Below, in pieces: positions 23,859 through 31,541 of a stretch of DNA of 64,000 nt. Below the pieces are notes generated by a model. It was not told where the DNA came from and made no database searches. It saw nothing but the letters and a program-made list of their open reading frames with translations. The number at the start of each line of letters is the position of its first letter. Position 1 is the first letter of the stretch. Both the position numbers and the translations under genes were made by a program. The DNA lies in contig JAHDXL010000001.1 in the NCBI GenBank assembly GCA_023382935.1, positions 152,792 through 216,791 on the forward strand. Reading direction: 5' to 3'. The stretch comes from Phycisphaerales bacterium (GTDB lineage: Bacteria; Planctomycetota; Phycisphaerae; Phycisphaerales; UBA1924).

Positions 23859-25489
23859 GGCTTGGCCTCCGCACGCAACAGGTGAACAGGAGCCCGCCTG
23901 GCCATGATCTGAAGCCGGAACTGGTGGGCCGACCCGCCGTCCAGTTCCACCAGCCGACGCGACACCACCTGCACGTCCTTCACCAGTGCAGAGCCCTGCA
24001 ACTGCCCGATCAGTTCGCTGAGCGGCGAAGGCTCCGCCTCAGCGTCGGCCAGACCGGCAATCGTCAGGGATGCCTGCCCCTCGTCCGACGCGCCTCTCAC
24101 CTCCGTCAGCACCGCCCTGCCCTCGGCCGAGAGGGCAACTTCGCGCAGCAGCGCGCTCCACTCCGGCTGCTCGCCCGCAAACGAGTCCACCAGCCCGCGC
24201 GCCGTTGCCAGCGACTTCTCCATGCTCAACGCCTTGCCGCACGTGGCCCCGAACTGTTCCACTTCCTGAACGCGCCCGGCGTTGGCCGCGATCTGCTGCT
24301 CCAGCGACGCGATCTGACGTGACTGCACCATCGCCTCGGCCCCCACCACGCACCCGGCCAGCAATGCCCCGGCGATCGCCGCACGACGCAACGAACGCCC
24401 CCGGCGCTCGGCCACCTCAGCCGGCGTGTGCAGCAACAGGCGATCTCCCGCCCAGTCGGCCCATGTCTCCAACGCACACTGTTCACCCAGGGCCCCGTTG
24501 ACACGCTGCACCTCTGCCTCCAGCGCGCGAGCAATCGACGAATCCAGACCTCCGATCGCCGCGCCCGGGCCGCTCATCTCGATCCGGGTCTGACCATCCG
24601 CTCCTTCCCGCAGCGCCTTGCGGAACGACTGCTTCAACTCCACGAAAATCCGCTGCAGCACCGGCTGCAGGTACGGCAGCACCGCGCGCGCCGCCAGCCC
24701 CGTTTCCTCGTCAAACACCTCCCCCGGCTGCGGCAGCCCCTTCTCGATCATCACTGCCTGCGCCCGATCAAACGCGATGCCCCCGGCGCGCGCGACCTCC
24801 GCCCCCGACGCCGATCGCATCACCGCCTCGGCCAAGTGCGTCATCCCGACCTCAAACGTCCGCAGCATCGTGATGCCGCGCCTTGACCCGCTGCCCACCA
24901 CCGAGCGGCACCGATCCATGTGAAACACATTCAGGTCGCTGTCGCCTCGCCACGCGAGCAGCCGCGTCGCCATTGCATCCAGCAGCATCGCGCTGGTTGG
25001 CACCGCGCCCCGACATTGCAGGTGCGCACGCTCAATCCACCGCGACACCTTCTGCAACTCGCTCTCCGTGGCACCGGCCACGATGAACTGCGTCGTCGCA
25101 CGCCCGCCCTCTCCCGTCGAACGCCCAAGTCGCCGCACCGCCAGGCACGGGCTGTCGGCCGACACTCCAAGCCGCTCGGCCGCTGCCAGCCTCGCCGCCG
25201 ACGTCGCCTCGAACCCGCCCGTCCCGATCGACTGAAACTCCGCCAGTGCGCCGCCCGCCTCAAACACCACGCACGCCTCAGATCCTGGTGAAAGCCCGAG
25301 TCTGGTCACGATCCGCGACAACGCCTCGTCCAGCGGCGACAGATTGCTCTCCCAGATCGCCGACCACTCCGAATGCCCAAACGATGCATGATGTGTCCGC
25401 ACCACGCGCACTCCGCGCAGCACCCGACCTACCAGCATCCCCGGTTCCAGCGTGATCAACACCTGCGGTTTGGGTGATAAGTGAAGCAT
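23855..25489 (-). CDS. PilM-PilN fusion protein of the pseudopilus machine
   Basis: 544 residues. The first ~340 residues have the look of an actin-fold PilM/GspL cytoplasmic domain (LEPGMLVGRVLRGVRVVR, SRIVTRLGLSPGSEACVVFE, RAILPYLQPVLQRI-like helix near 270, GPGAAIGGLDSSIARAL). One membrane helix follows at about 368-387 (RRAAIAGALLAGCVVGAEAM), then a coiled coil and a periplasmic PilN/GspL-type ferredoxin-like domain. So the roles of PilM and PilN are on one chain, as in GspL. Two starts compete: ATG 25489 with AGAGGGG upstream, used here, and GTG 25564, which would overlap the gspK stop as GTGA like the other junctions but adds an unconserved leader with a GGGCGG-AG-CCGCCC hairpin. Confidence 0.82.
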   Translation of the reverse strand: MLHLSPKPQVLITLEPGMLVGRVLRGVRVVRTHHASFGHSEWSAIWESNLSPLDEALSRIVTRLGLSPGSEACVVFEAGGALAEFQSIGTGGFEATSAARLAAAERLGVSADSPCLAVRRLGRSTGEGGRATTQFIVAGATESELQKVSRWIERAHLQCRGAVPTSAMLLDAMATRLLAWRGDSDLNVFHMDRCRSVVGSGSRRGITMLRTFEVGMTHLAEAVMRSASGAEVARAGGIAFDRAQAVMIEKGLPQPGEVFDEETGLAARAVLPYLQPVLQRIFVELKQSFRKALREGADGQTRIEMSGPGAAIGGLDSSIARALEAEVQRVNGALGEQCALETWADWAGDRLLLHTPAEVAERRGRSLRRAAIAGALLAGCVVGAEAMVQSRQIASLEQQIAANAGRVQEVEQFGATCGKALSMEKSLATARGLVDSFAGEQPEWSALLREVALSAEGRAVLTEVRGASDEGQASLTIAGLADAEAEPSPLSELIGQLQGSALVKDVQVVSRRLVELDGGSAHQFRLQIMARRAPVHLLRAEAKP

Positions 25490-25560
25490 CGTCCCCTCTC
25501 GTGTCTTTCCCCTTCCATCGGGCGGAGCCGCCCCTGACTTCTGCCCGGCAACCCGACCCG

Positions 25561-25917
25561 TCACTCCAGTTCCACGCTCACGCGCCGACGCGCCCGCCCC
25601 GACTGTCCCTCCACCGTCAGCGTCCCGGTTTCGCCCGCTTCCGGCGACTCCACGAACAGCACACGCTGCGAGCCCATGTTCAACTCATCACCCGATTCAG
25701 GCGTCCGCCCCGCCGCATCTTCACGCAGCCACACCATCACCCCGGTGTCGGCCGCGAACAGCGCCCGCATCGTCTCGATCCGAAGCGATGCCAGGTCGGC
25801 GCTGCTCTTCCCGCGCGTCACCGCCCCAATTACCGTCAGGTGAATCACGGCCACCATGACGACCACCACCAGGATCGCCATCCCGCGCCGCGATCGACTC
25901 TGCCGCCCGCGCCTCAT
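25561..25917 (-). CDS. Minor pseudopilin-like protein (GspK/PilX position)
   Basis: 118 residues. A basic start followed by one long hydrophobic helix (RRGMAILVVVVMVAVIHLTVIGAVT, about 11-34) and a short globular domain ending in RVLFVESPEAGETGTLTVEG. The helix has the MAILVVVVM-type pattern of GspK/PilX pilin-like subunits, but it lacks the typical Glu5 and the protein is far shorter than GspK (~300). It overlaps the gspJ-like gene by four bases (ATGA). Assignment rests mostly on its place in the operon. Confidence 0.72.
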   Translation of the reverse strand: MRRGRQSRSRRGMAILVVVVMVAVIHLTVIGAVTRGKSSADLASLRIETMRALFAADTGVMVWLREDAAGRTPESGDELNMGSQRVLFVESPEAGETGTLTVEGQSGRARRRVSVELE

Positions 25918-26399
25918 TGCCCATACCTCGCGCGACAGAACACCACGGACCGCAGTTCAAACTCCCCTCGCATCAGTCGCACTTCGAACCGTTGCACCTG
26001 CGCAGGCGCAGCCGATGTTTCCGCTCCGTCCGCGTTCAGCGCGCGCAGTTCGAATCCTTCCACGTCGGAGCACAGTTCGCTCCACTCCCCGCCTCCGGAG
26101 CGCAGTTCCAGCGCGTTCCCTTGCAGTCGGCATCCCGTGCCGTCGCTGAACACCACCATCGTGGCGGTCAGGCTGATCACGCCGATCGTGCCCGCGTCCG
26201 TGCCCGCGGGCGCCTCGCGCAGCACGCGCAGCACGCGATCCAGCGCATACGAGGTTTCGTCGACCATGCGCTCAGTCTGCGACGCGGCGCTGAATGCCTC
26301 TGTCGCGCCGTTCATCACCGGGAGCACGGCCACCGCCACCACGCTGAGCACCATCGTGGTCACCGTCGCCTCCAACAGCGTGAAGCCCCGCCGCCTCAT
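25914..26399 (-). CDS. Type II secretion pseudopilin, GspJ-like
   Basis: 161 residues with a class-III prepilin signal MRRRG|FTLLEATVTTMVLSVVAVAVLP: cleavage after Gly5, Phe+1 and Glu+5. The body has RMVDETSYALDRVLRVLREAP, consistent with a minor pseudopilin at the tip. Two cysteine-containing loops (GCRLQG, ELCSDVEGFELRA) may form a disulfide. Four-base overlaps on both sides link it to the neighbouring pseudopilin genes. The letter J is inferred from order and the FTLLE start, not from strong similarity. Confidence 0.82.
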   Translation of the reverse strand: MRRRGFTLLEATVTTMVLSVVAVAVLPVMNGATEAFSAASQTERMVDETSYALDRVLRVLREAPAGTDAGTIGVISLTATMVVFSDGTGCRLQGNALELRSGGGEWSELCSDVEGFELRALNADGAETSAAPAQVQRFEVRLMRGEFELRSVVFCRARYGQ

Positions 26400-26875
26400 G
26401 GATTCGGCTCCGCGAGCATCACGCTCACCGGCAGTCGCAGCAACTGCCCGTCGCCCGTCGGGATTCTCGCCGTCACTGTCACAATCCGGTACACGTTTTC
26501 CGACGCATCGCCCGAAACGTCACCGTTGCGAGCCACGAGATCAGAGATCGCAACCTCGGCCGTCACCCCGCGCGCCGCGAACGGCTGTGACACCCACGAC
26601 AGCCGATCCCACAACCCGGTGCCGCCCGCGTTCAGATACGCACTCTGATCGGCCAGCACGTCCAGCCCGTTCGCCGAGACGTCGGCCATCACCTGTTCGA
26701 CCACCGCCGCAGCATACGTCGTGGCGCACGAGATCAGGATGCGATCGCTTCGCTCTCCCGCGGCGTCCACCAGCATGCGCGCCGCCGGGGGTGCGGCGAT
26801 CCCGATCATCACCACGATGATCGCCGCCTCGACGAGGCTGAACCCGCCTCGCAACCTCCGCCGGCGCCCGTTCAT
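26396..26875 (-). CDS. Type II secretion pseudopilin, GspI-like
   Basis: 159 residues. Prepilin signal GG|FSLVEAAIIVVMIGIAAPPAARMLVD near residues 10-37 with Phe+1 and Glu+5. The leader before it (MNGRRRRLRG) is strongly basic. The remaining ~115 residues are mixed alpha/beta with IVTVTARIPTGDGQLLRLPVSVML at the end. GspI versus GspH cannot be separated with confidence. It overlaps both neighbours by ATGA. Confidence 0.8.
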   Translation of the reverse strand: MNGRRRRLRGGFSLVEAAIIVVMIGIAAPPAARMLVDAAGERSDRILISCATTYAAAVVEQVMADVSANGLDVLADQSAYLNAGGTGLWDRLSWVSQPFAARGVTAEVAISDLVARNGDVSGDASENVYRIVTVTARIPTGDGQLLRLPVSVMLAEPNP

Positions 26876-27399
26876 TCGATCCCCCCTGTCCTGTGCTGCA
26901 CCACGATCGCGTCGGCCTCACCGATGACGATCTCGGCATCGTGTGTGGCCGCCCCGACATAGACGCCGTCTTCGTCGTGCAGTTCCGGGGTGCCCGTGTT
27001 CGAGAACCAGATCACGCCCGAGCCGCCCGACCCGTCGGCCAGTTTCACCGACGCCACCCTCACACCGGGATATATCACTCCCAACTCGATCACTCCGTCC
27101 GGTGCGCCTAGGGGGTCAAGCAGCGCCACCGGCGCCCCGCCGGGGACAATCGTCCACAGTGCGCATCGCGCCGCATCCACGTCGATCTCCAGTCCGCACG
27201 GATCGCCCAGTGTCATCGCATGGGCCCGGGCGCTGCGCAGCAGCGACAGAACTTCGCTGCGCGCTCCGCCCTGGCGGCACAGCCGCACCTGCTCGAACGC
27301 CGGAATCGCCGAGGCCGCCAGCACCGCCACGATCACTACCACCACCCCCAGTTCGAGGATGGTGAACCCTCCGCGCCGGTTGGCTCGACCGCGCCTCAT
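26872..27399 (-). CDS. Type II secretion pseudopilin, GspH-like
   Basis: 175 residues. Prepilin signal RRGG|FTILELGVVVVIVAVLAASAIPAF (cleavage about after residue 11, Glu+5 present). The body has SEVLSLLRSARAHAMTLGDPCGLEIDVDA, the GspH/FimT-type helix-then-strand arrangement with RSARAxAM, followed by a beta domain ending VIGEADAIVVQHRTGG. It follows the major pseudopilin gene with a four-base overlap. Confidence 0.84.
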   Translation of the reverse strand: MRRGRANRRGGFTILELGVVVVIVAVLAASAIPAFEQVRLCRQGGARSEVLSLLRSARAHAMTLGDPCGLEIDVDAARCALWTIVPGGAPVALLDPLGAPDGVIELGVIYPGVRVASVKLADGSGGSGVIWFSNTGTPELHDEDGVYVGAATHDAEIVIGEADAIVVQHRTGGIE

Positions 27400-27875
27400 A
27401 GTTCGTTGGCCGGCACCACGCCGCCCCCGCTGCCCTTCACGCTCGTCGCGTCATCGCAGTTGGCGTAGAAGATTGCCACGGGCGGTGAACTCTCGTTGTC
27501 CACCGCGTAGTTCCACCCTGCCGCGTTCTCATTCACCACCGCGCGCGACTGGGCCTGCGCCACCGACACCGACTGCACCCCGCGCGCGCCGGTGAACGGG
27601 TTGGCCGGCACCTCGTTCTGCAGCACCGTCCCCAGCGTGTTCAGTTGCGCCAGCGTCGGAAATGGGTCATCGCCCGCAATGATCGCACGCGTGCGATACG
27701 CGGCGATCGACGCACGCACCCCACCCAGCACGCTCTGGACCGACGACGTCCGCGCCTCGTCGGTCGCACCGGCAAATCGCGGCACCACTACCGCCGCCAG
27801 GATGCCGATGATGACCACGACGATCAGCACTTCCACCAGTGTGTACGCCCGGTCCTTGATCCTCTTGCCATTCAT
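27396..27875 (-). CDS. gspG: Major pseudopilin, GspG-like
   Basis: 159 residues. After a short basic leader comes RA|YTLVEVLIVVVIIGILAAVVVPRFAGATDEAR, the canonical GspG start, except that the +1 residue is Tyr and the -1 residue Ala instead of Gly, which would be an unusual prepilin-peptidase site. The body has the RASIAAYRTR helix and the C-terminal GWNYAVDNESSPPVAIFYANCDD, similar to calcium-binding loops of planctomycete GspG-like proteins. ATG 27875 overlaps the gspF stop as ATGA; an ATG 24 bases upstream is less likely. Confidence 0.85.
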   Translation of the reverse strand: MNGKRIKDRAYTLVEVLIVVVIIGILAAVVVPRFAGATDEARTSSVQSVLGGVRASIAAYRTRAIIAGDDPFPTLAQLNTLGTVLQNEVPANPFTGARGVQSVSVAQAQSRAVVNENAAGWNYAVDNESSPPVAIFYANCDDATSVKGSGGGVVPANEL

Positions 27876-29071
27876 CTGTTCAGTCCCATCAGTTGCCACA
27901 TCGGCAGGAACACCGACAACGCCACCACCAGCACGATGAATGCCAGCACCACCGTCATCACCGGCTCGATCACCGAACTGACCGACTCGGCTAGGTGACG
28001 CCCCTCGCGATCAAAATGCGACGAAATCACGTCCGACGTCCGCGTCACATCTCTCGAGTCCTTGCACGAGCCGAGAAGACGCCTGGCAAAGGGCGGCAGC
28101 GTCGTGCACGCCAGCATGGCCTCGGACAGCGAACTGCCCCCACGCAACTTGCCTCCCAGCCGGCGCATCTCCGTCTGCACCCGCAGCGAACCCGACGCTC
28201 CGGCGCTCATCTCCACCGATTCGATCAGGTCAAGGCCCGCGCTCGAACTGATCGAAAGCACGCGGCAGAACCGGCTGGTCGCCACCGCCGTCAGCAGTCG
28301 CCCGACATATGGCACGCGCACCAGCACCTCCTCGATCCGCAGACGCCCCTGGCCCGTATTCCACGCCTGGAGAACGCCCGTCAGCGCCACACCCCCCGCG
28401 CCCAGATACACCCACCACCATGCCCGCAACGACGCCCCCACCGCCTGAACGACCCGCGTCGCCAGCGGCAGATCCACTCCCGACGAGGCGTAGGTCGCGG
28501 CAAAACGCGGCACCACGAAACCCACGATCACGAACAGCGCCGCCGCCACCACCGTCAGCACGATCAGCGGGTACGTCGCCGCCCGACGCAGACGCTGCTG
28601 CATCCCCACTTCCGCGTCCAGCATGTCGGCAAGGTGCCCCGTGATCTCGGCCAGCATGCCCGAACTCTCGGCCGCACGCATCGTCGCCACGTACACGTCC
28701 CCGAACACCTCACGCCGCTGCTCGATCGCGTCGCTGATGCGCGAGCCGGCCTCGATGCTACCCGACAACTCGCGCAGCAACTGCGACAGACTCCCGTTCC
28801 GCTCGTTCTGCGCCATGATCGCAAGCCCGCTCGAAAGCGGAATCCGCGCCTGCACCAGCACCGACAACTCCCGCGTCATCGCCGCCAGGTCCACCCGGCT
28901 GATCGGACGCCCCACCCGCAGGGTCCGCCTCACCTGCTGGCGCACGCGCACCGGCGTCATTCCGCCAGCCGCGATGCGCCGATAGGCATCCTGCTCGTCG
29001 ACCGCGGCCGTCTTCCCACGCACACGTCGACCGCGCGGATCCACCGCCACATATCGGAACAGCGCGCTCAT
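27872..29071 (-). CDS. gspF: Type II secretion inner-membrane platform protein GspF
   Basis: 399 residues with two T2SSF domains. The first holds RELSVLVQARIPLSSGLAIMAQ (about 68-89) and ATYPLIVLTVVAAALFVIVGFVVPRF; the second holds RVLSISSSAGLDLIESVEMSA and ends in a hydrophobic helix near residues 370-395 (IEPVMTVVLAFIVLVVALSVFLPMW). GspF anchors the ATPase and pseudopilus in the inner membrane. The first domain starts after an N-terminal FRYVAVDPRGRRVRGKT adaptor typical for the family. It is coupled to gspE and gspG by ATGA overlaps. Confidence 0.93.
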   Translation of the reverse strand: MSALFRYVAVDPRGRRVRGKTAAVDEQDAYRRIAAGGMTPVRVRQQVRRTLRVGRPISRVDLAAMTRELSVLVQARIPLSSGLAIMAQNERNGSLSQLLRELSGSIEAGSRISDAIEQRREVFGDVYVATMRAAESSGMLAEITGHLADMLDAEVGMQQRLRRAATYPLIVLTVVAAALFVIVGFVVPRFAATYASSGVDLPLATRVVQAVGASLRAWWWVYLGAGGVALTGVLQAWNTGQGRLRIEEVLVRVPYVGRLLTAVATSRFCRVLSISSSAGLDLIESVEMSAGASGSLRVQTEMRRLGGKLRGGSSLSEAMLACTTLPPFARRLLGSCKDSRDVTRTSDVISSHFDREGRHLAESVSSVIEPVMTVVLAFIVLVVALSVFLPMWQLMGLNR

Positions 29072-30747
29072 GCCGACAGCCTCACCCTCGGCGACATGTC
29101 GATCGTCGCCTGCAACTTCTCAACCTCTTCAACCGTCGTCAGGCCCATCATCGCCTTGTGCAGCCCGTCCTGCGCCAGCGGCACCAGCCCCTCCTGCCGC
29201 GCAGTCTCAAACAACTCCACCTCGGGCGCTCCCCGCTCCACCAGCACACGCACCCGAGGCGACATGCACAGCAACTCGTGCACCCCCAGTCGCCCGCGAT
29301 ACCCCGTGTTCATGCACCGCGTGCACCCAAGCCCGCGACGAAACAGCCCCGTCGCCCCGGGCTCGCCCAACGCCCGCAGTTGCTCTGCGTCCGGCACGCA
29401 CGGCTCGGCGCAATCCGGGCACACGCACCGCACCAGTCGCTGCGCCAAGACCCCCAGCAGCCCCGAGTTGATCGCGTACACCGGAATCCCGAAGTCACGC
29501 AGCCTCGTCACCGCCCCCACCGCGTCGTTGGTATGCAGCGTCGAAAGCACCAGGTGCCCCGTCATCGACGCCTGCACCGCGATGCGCCCGGTCTCCTCGT
29601 CGCGAATCTCGCCCACCAGGATCACGTCGGGATCCTGACGCAGCATCGACCGCAGCGCCGACGCAAACGTCAGCCCGATCTCCGAATTCACCTGCACCTG
29701 CCGCAGCAGCGGGAGTCGGATCTCCACCGGATCCTCGATCGTCATGATGTTCCGCCCGGGCGTGTTGATCGTCGACAACGCCGTATACAGCGTCGTCGTC
29801 TTCCCGCTGCCCGTCGGCCCGGTCACCAGCAGCATCCCGTGCGGTCGCTTGATCAACTGCTCAAACCGATCCTGCACGCTCGGCGCCATGCCCAGTTCGG
29901 ACAACTTCGTGATCGCCGCCGTCGGACGGAGAAGACGGCACACGATGTTCTCCCCGTGCACCGTCGGAATCACGCTCAGACGCACGTCCACCGTCTGCGA
30001 GCCGTGCGTGAAGCGGAACTTACCATCCTGCGGGCGACGCGACTGCGTCAGGTCCAGTTTGCCCATCACCTTCAGACGCTGCACGATGCCCGCGTGCGCC
30101 GCCAGCGGCATGTCGTCACGCGGCTGCAGAACCCCGTCAATCCGCAACCGCACCCGCAGTTCCTGCTCGTCCGGGTTCAGGTGCAGGTCGCTCGCCCCGG
30201 CCTCGATCGCCGCGATGATCAACTGGTTCACCGCCACCACGTTCGGCTCATCGGACAGCGCCAGCCCCGCACTGGCCGCCTCCTCGGTCGGCGCTGAATC
30301 ATCCCCGGTGCGATACAGCGAATACGCCCGCTTGATCAGCCGGTCGAGCAGCACCCGATCACAGATCACCGGATCGACGTCGCAGTGCAACTGCTGGCGG
30401 ATCTGGTCGATCGCCCGGAGATCCATCGGGTCGTCCATCGCCACCGTCGCCACGCCGTCCAGCACGAAGAGCGGAAACACCCCCAGGGTCTCGGCCGTCC
30501 GCTTGGGCAGCAGTTCCGAGTTGCGAATGTTGATGTCCAGGTGCGTCAGGTCGACGAACGCATACTCGCACACCTTGGCCTTGGCCATCGCGACCTGCCG
30601 CGAGTCTACCAGCCCCAGCGCCACCGCCGAATCGGCCAAGTCCTTCCCGTGCTCGCGCGCGTGCTCGCGCACGCGCGCGTACTGCTCGCTGCTCAGGTCG
30701 CCCTCGTCGACCAGCACCTGTACGATGAAATCTGAACCATCTATCAT
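29068..30747 (-). CDS. gspE: Type II secretion / type IV pilus assembly ATPase GspE
   Basis: 559 residues. The N-terminal domain (about 1-150) is the T2SSE_N type that contacts GspL/PilM. The ATPase core has GPTGSGKTTTLYTAL (Walker A, about 310-324), the Asp box MTIEDPVEI, Walker B DPDVILVGEIRDEETG and the His box TGHLVLSTLHTNDA. A zinc site is visible as C-V-CPDC at about 441-446 and CTRC at 475-478. It drives pseudopilus extension. The gene is preceded by the PilZ gene 14 bases upstream and overlaps gspF by four bases. Confidence 0.95.
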   Translation of the reverse strand: MIDGSDFIVQVLVDEGDLSSEQYARVREHAREHGKDLADSAVALGLVDSRQVAMAKAKVCEYAFVDLTHLDINIRNSELLPKRTAETLGVFPLFVLDGVATVAMDDPMDLRAIDQIRQQLHCDVDPVICDRVLLDRLIKRAYSLYRTGDDSAPTEEAASAGLALSDEPNVVAVNQLIIAAIEAGASDLHLNPDEQELRVRLRIDGVLQPRDDMPLAAHAGIVQRLKVMGKLDLTQSRRPQDGKFRFTHGSQTVDVRLSVIPTVHGENIVCRLLRPTAAITKLSELGMAPSVQDRFEQLIKRPHGMLLVTGPTGSGKTTTLYTALSTINTPGRNIMTIEDPVEIRLPLLRQVQVNSEIGLTFASALRSMLRQDPDVILVGEIRDEETGRIAVQASMTGHLVLSTLHTNDAVGAVTRLRDFGIPVYAINSGLLGVLAQRLVRCVCPDCAEPCVPDAEQLRALGEPGATGLFRRGLGCTRCMNTGYRGRLGVHELLCMSPRVRVLVERGAPEVELFETARQEGLVPLAQDGLHKAMMGLTTVEEVEKLQATIDMSPRVRLSA

Positions 30748-30761
30748 CGAAGCCCCCAGCC

Positions 30762-31169
30762 TCAGGCCGACTTCTGCTCCCCGTCGAGTTCCGCCGTGAT
30801 CGTCTGGATGACGTTCTTCTGCTCGTCGCTCAGTTCGACGAACGCGGTGCCAAGCAGATACGCCGGACGCCGGTCGGTCATGCAGATGCGCTGCAGCCGC
30901 ACCTTCACGTCGAGCACCTGCCGCTCATCTTCCCCGCGCATCACGCGAACCCGCATCAGGCTCATCCGCGGAATGAACACCTGGGTGATCAGCCCAAGCC
31001 CGCCCGGGGAGATGTCCGCCAGGGTCGCCGGAATCCACCCGTCCCGTTCGCAGATCGATGGGTTGAACCGCACCAGCGCCTGGTGCTCGGGCGCCACCGA
31101 GAGAATGGCCGGAAGCACGAGTTCATGCCTCTCAAACCTTCTCACGATCAGGTCCTTCTCTGTCGTCAT
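30762..31169 (-). CDS. PilZ-domain protein, first gene of the pseudopilus operon
   Basis: 135 residues. RRFERHELVLPAI carries the RxxxR arm (about 10-14) and DISPGGLGL the (D/N)xSxxG motif (about 51-56), the two elements that bind cyclic di-GMP. The rest forms a small beta barrel with RVRVMRGEDERQVLDVKVRLQRI and RPAYLLGTAFVELSDEQ. It is likely a cyclic-di-GMP receptor that tunes the machine encoded downstream, although this link rests on gene position. ATG 31169 is chosen for the family boundary; the Shine-Dalgarno is weak. Confidence 0.87.
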   Translation of the reverse strand: MTTEKDLIVRRFERHELVLPAILSVAPEHQALVRFNPSICERDGWIPATLADISPGGLGLITQVFIPRMSLMRVRVMRGEDERQVLDVKVRLQRICMTDRRPAYLLGTAFVELSDEQKNVIQTITAELDGEQKSA

Positions 31170-31326
31170 GAGGACGTTCCCCCAGAGAACCGATGTCGTG
31201 TCATGAATCTGTGGTCGTCCTCCCGCGAGCCGGGATGAAGCCTTACCGGCGAGAAGCACGCGAAATTCTCGGTCCGCCCCCAAAAAACTGGACTTCGGGA
31301 TCCACTAAACAGGATCTCCGGTTCCC

Positions 31327-31356
31327 TTGTCCGGACCCAAATCACGTCTCTATACT
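31327..31356 (+). promoter_or_regulatory. Sigma-70-type promoter of rpsB-tsf
   Basis: TTGTCC (31327-31332) and TATACT (31351-31356) are separated by 18 bases, a good match to TTGACA/TATAAT for a GC-rich genome. Transcription from it would give a leader of roughly 180 bases before rpsB. Confidence 0.65.
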
Positions 31357-31428
31357 CACTTCCCGGTCCAGGTCGGGGGACCGGGTGGGGTCGTTTGCGA
31401 TTCGACCTCGAGAGTTCACTTTGTCAAA

Positions 31429-31499
31429 TCACCACCCCGTCGAGGGGCTGGTGATCCATCGAAGCGCCCTTTTGCGCCGCGTGGACGCCTTCGGGCGTC
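31429..31499 (+). promoter_or_regulatory. Structured 5' leader of rpsB, two hairpins
   Basis: First hairpin: TCACCACCCC (31429-31438) pairs with GGGGCTGGTGA (31444-31454), ten base pairs with one bulged C and a GTCGA loop. Second: GACGCC-TTCG-GGCGTC (31484-31499), six pairs closed by a very stable UUCG tetraloop. Both lie between the promoter and the rpsB start. Ribosomal S2 is autoregulated through its leader in other bacteria; that role here is inferred. Confidence 0.5.
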
Positions 31500-31541
31500 T
31501 CCCAACCATGCGTCGCCGGTGTCGCTGCCAGGAACTTTGCC

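Larger units (their letters stand above)
31170..31541. other. Intergenic stretch between the PilZ operon and rpsB
   Basis: This 372-base stretch separates divergent transcripts. Its right part holds the rpsB promoter and a structured leader (listed separately). Its left part (31170-31326) should hold the start of the PilZ operon transcript; I see no clear -35/-10 pair on the minus strand. No gene is evident. Confidence 0.6.
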
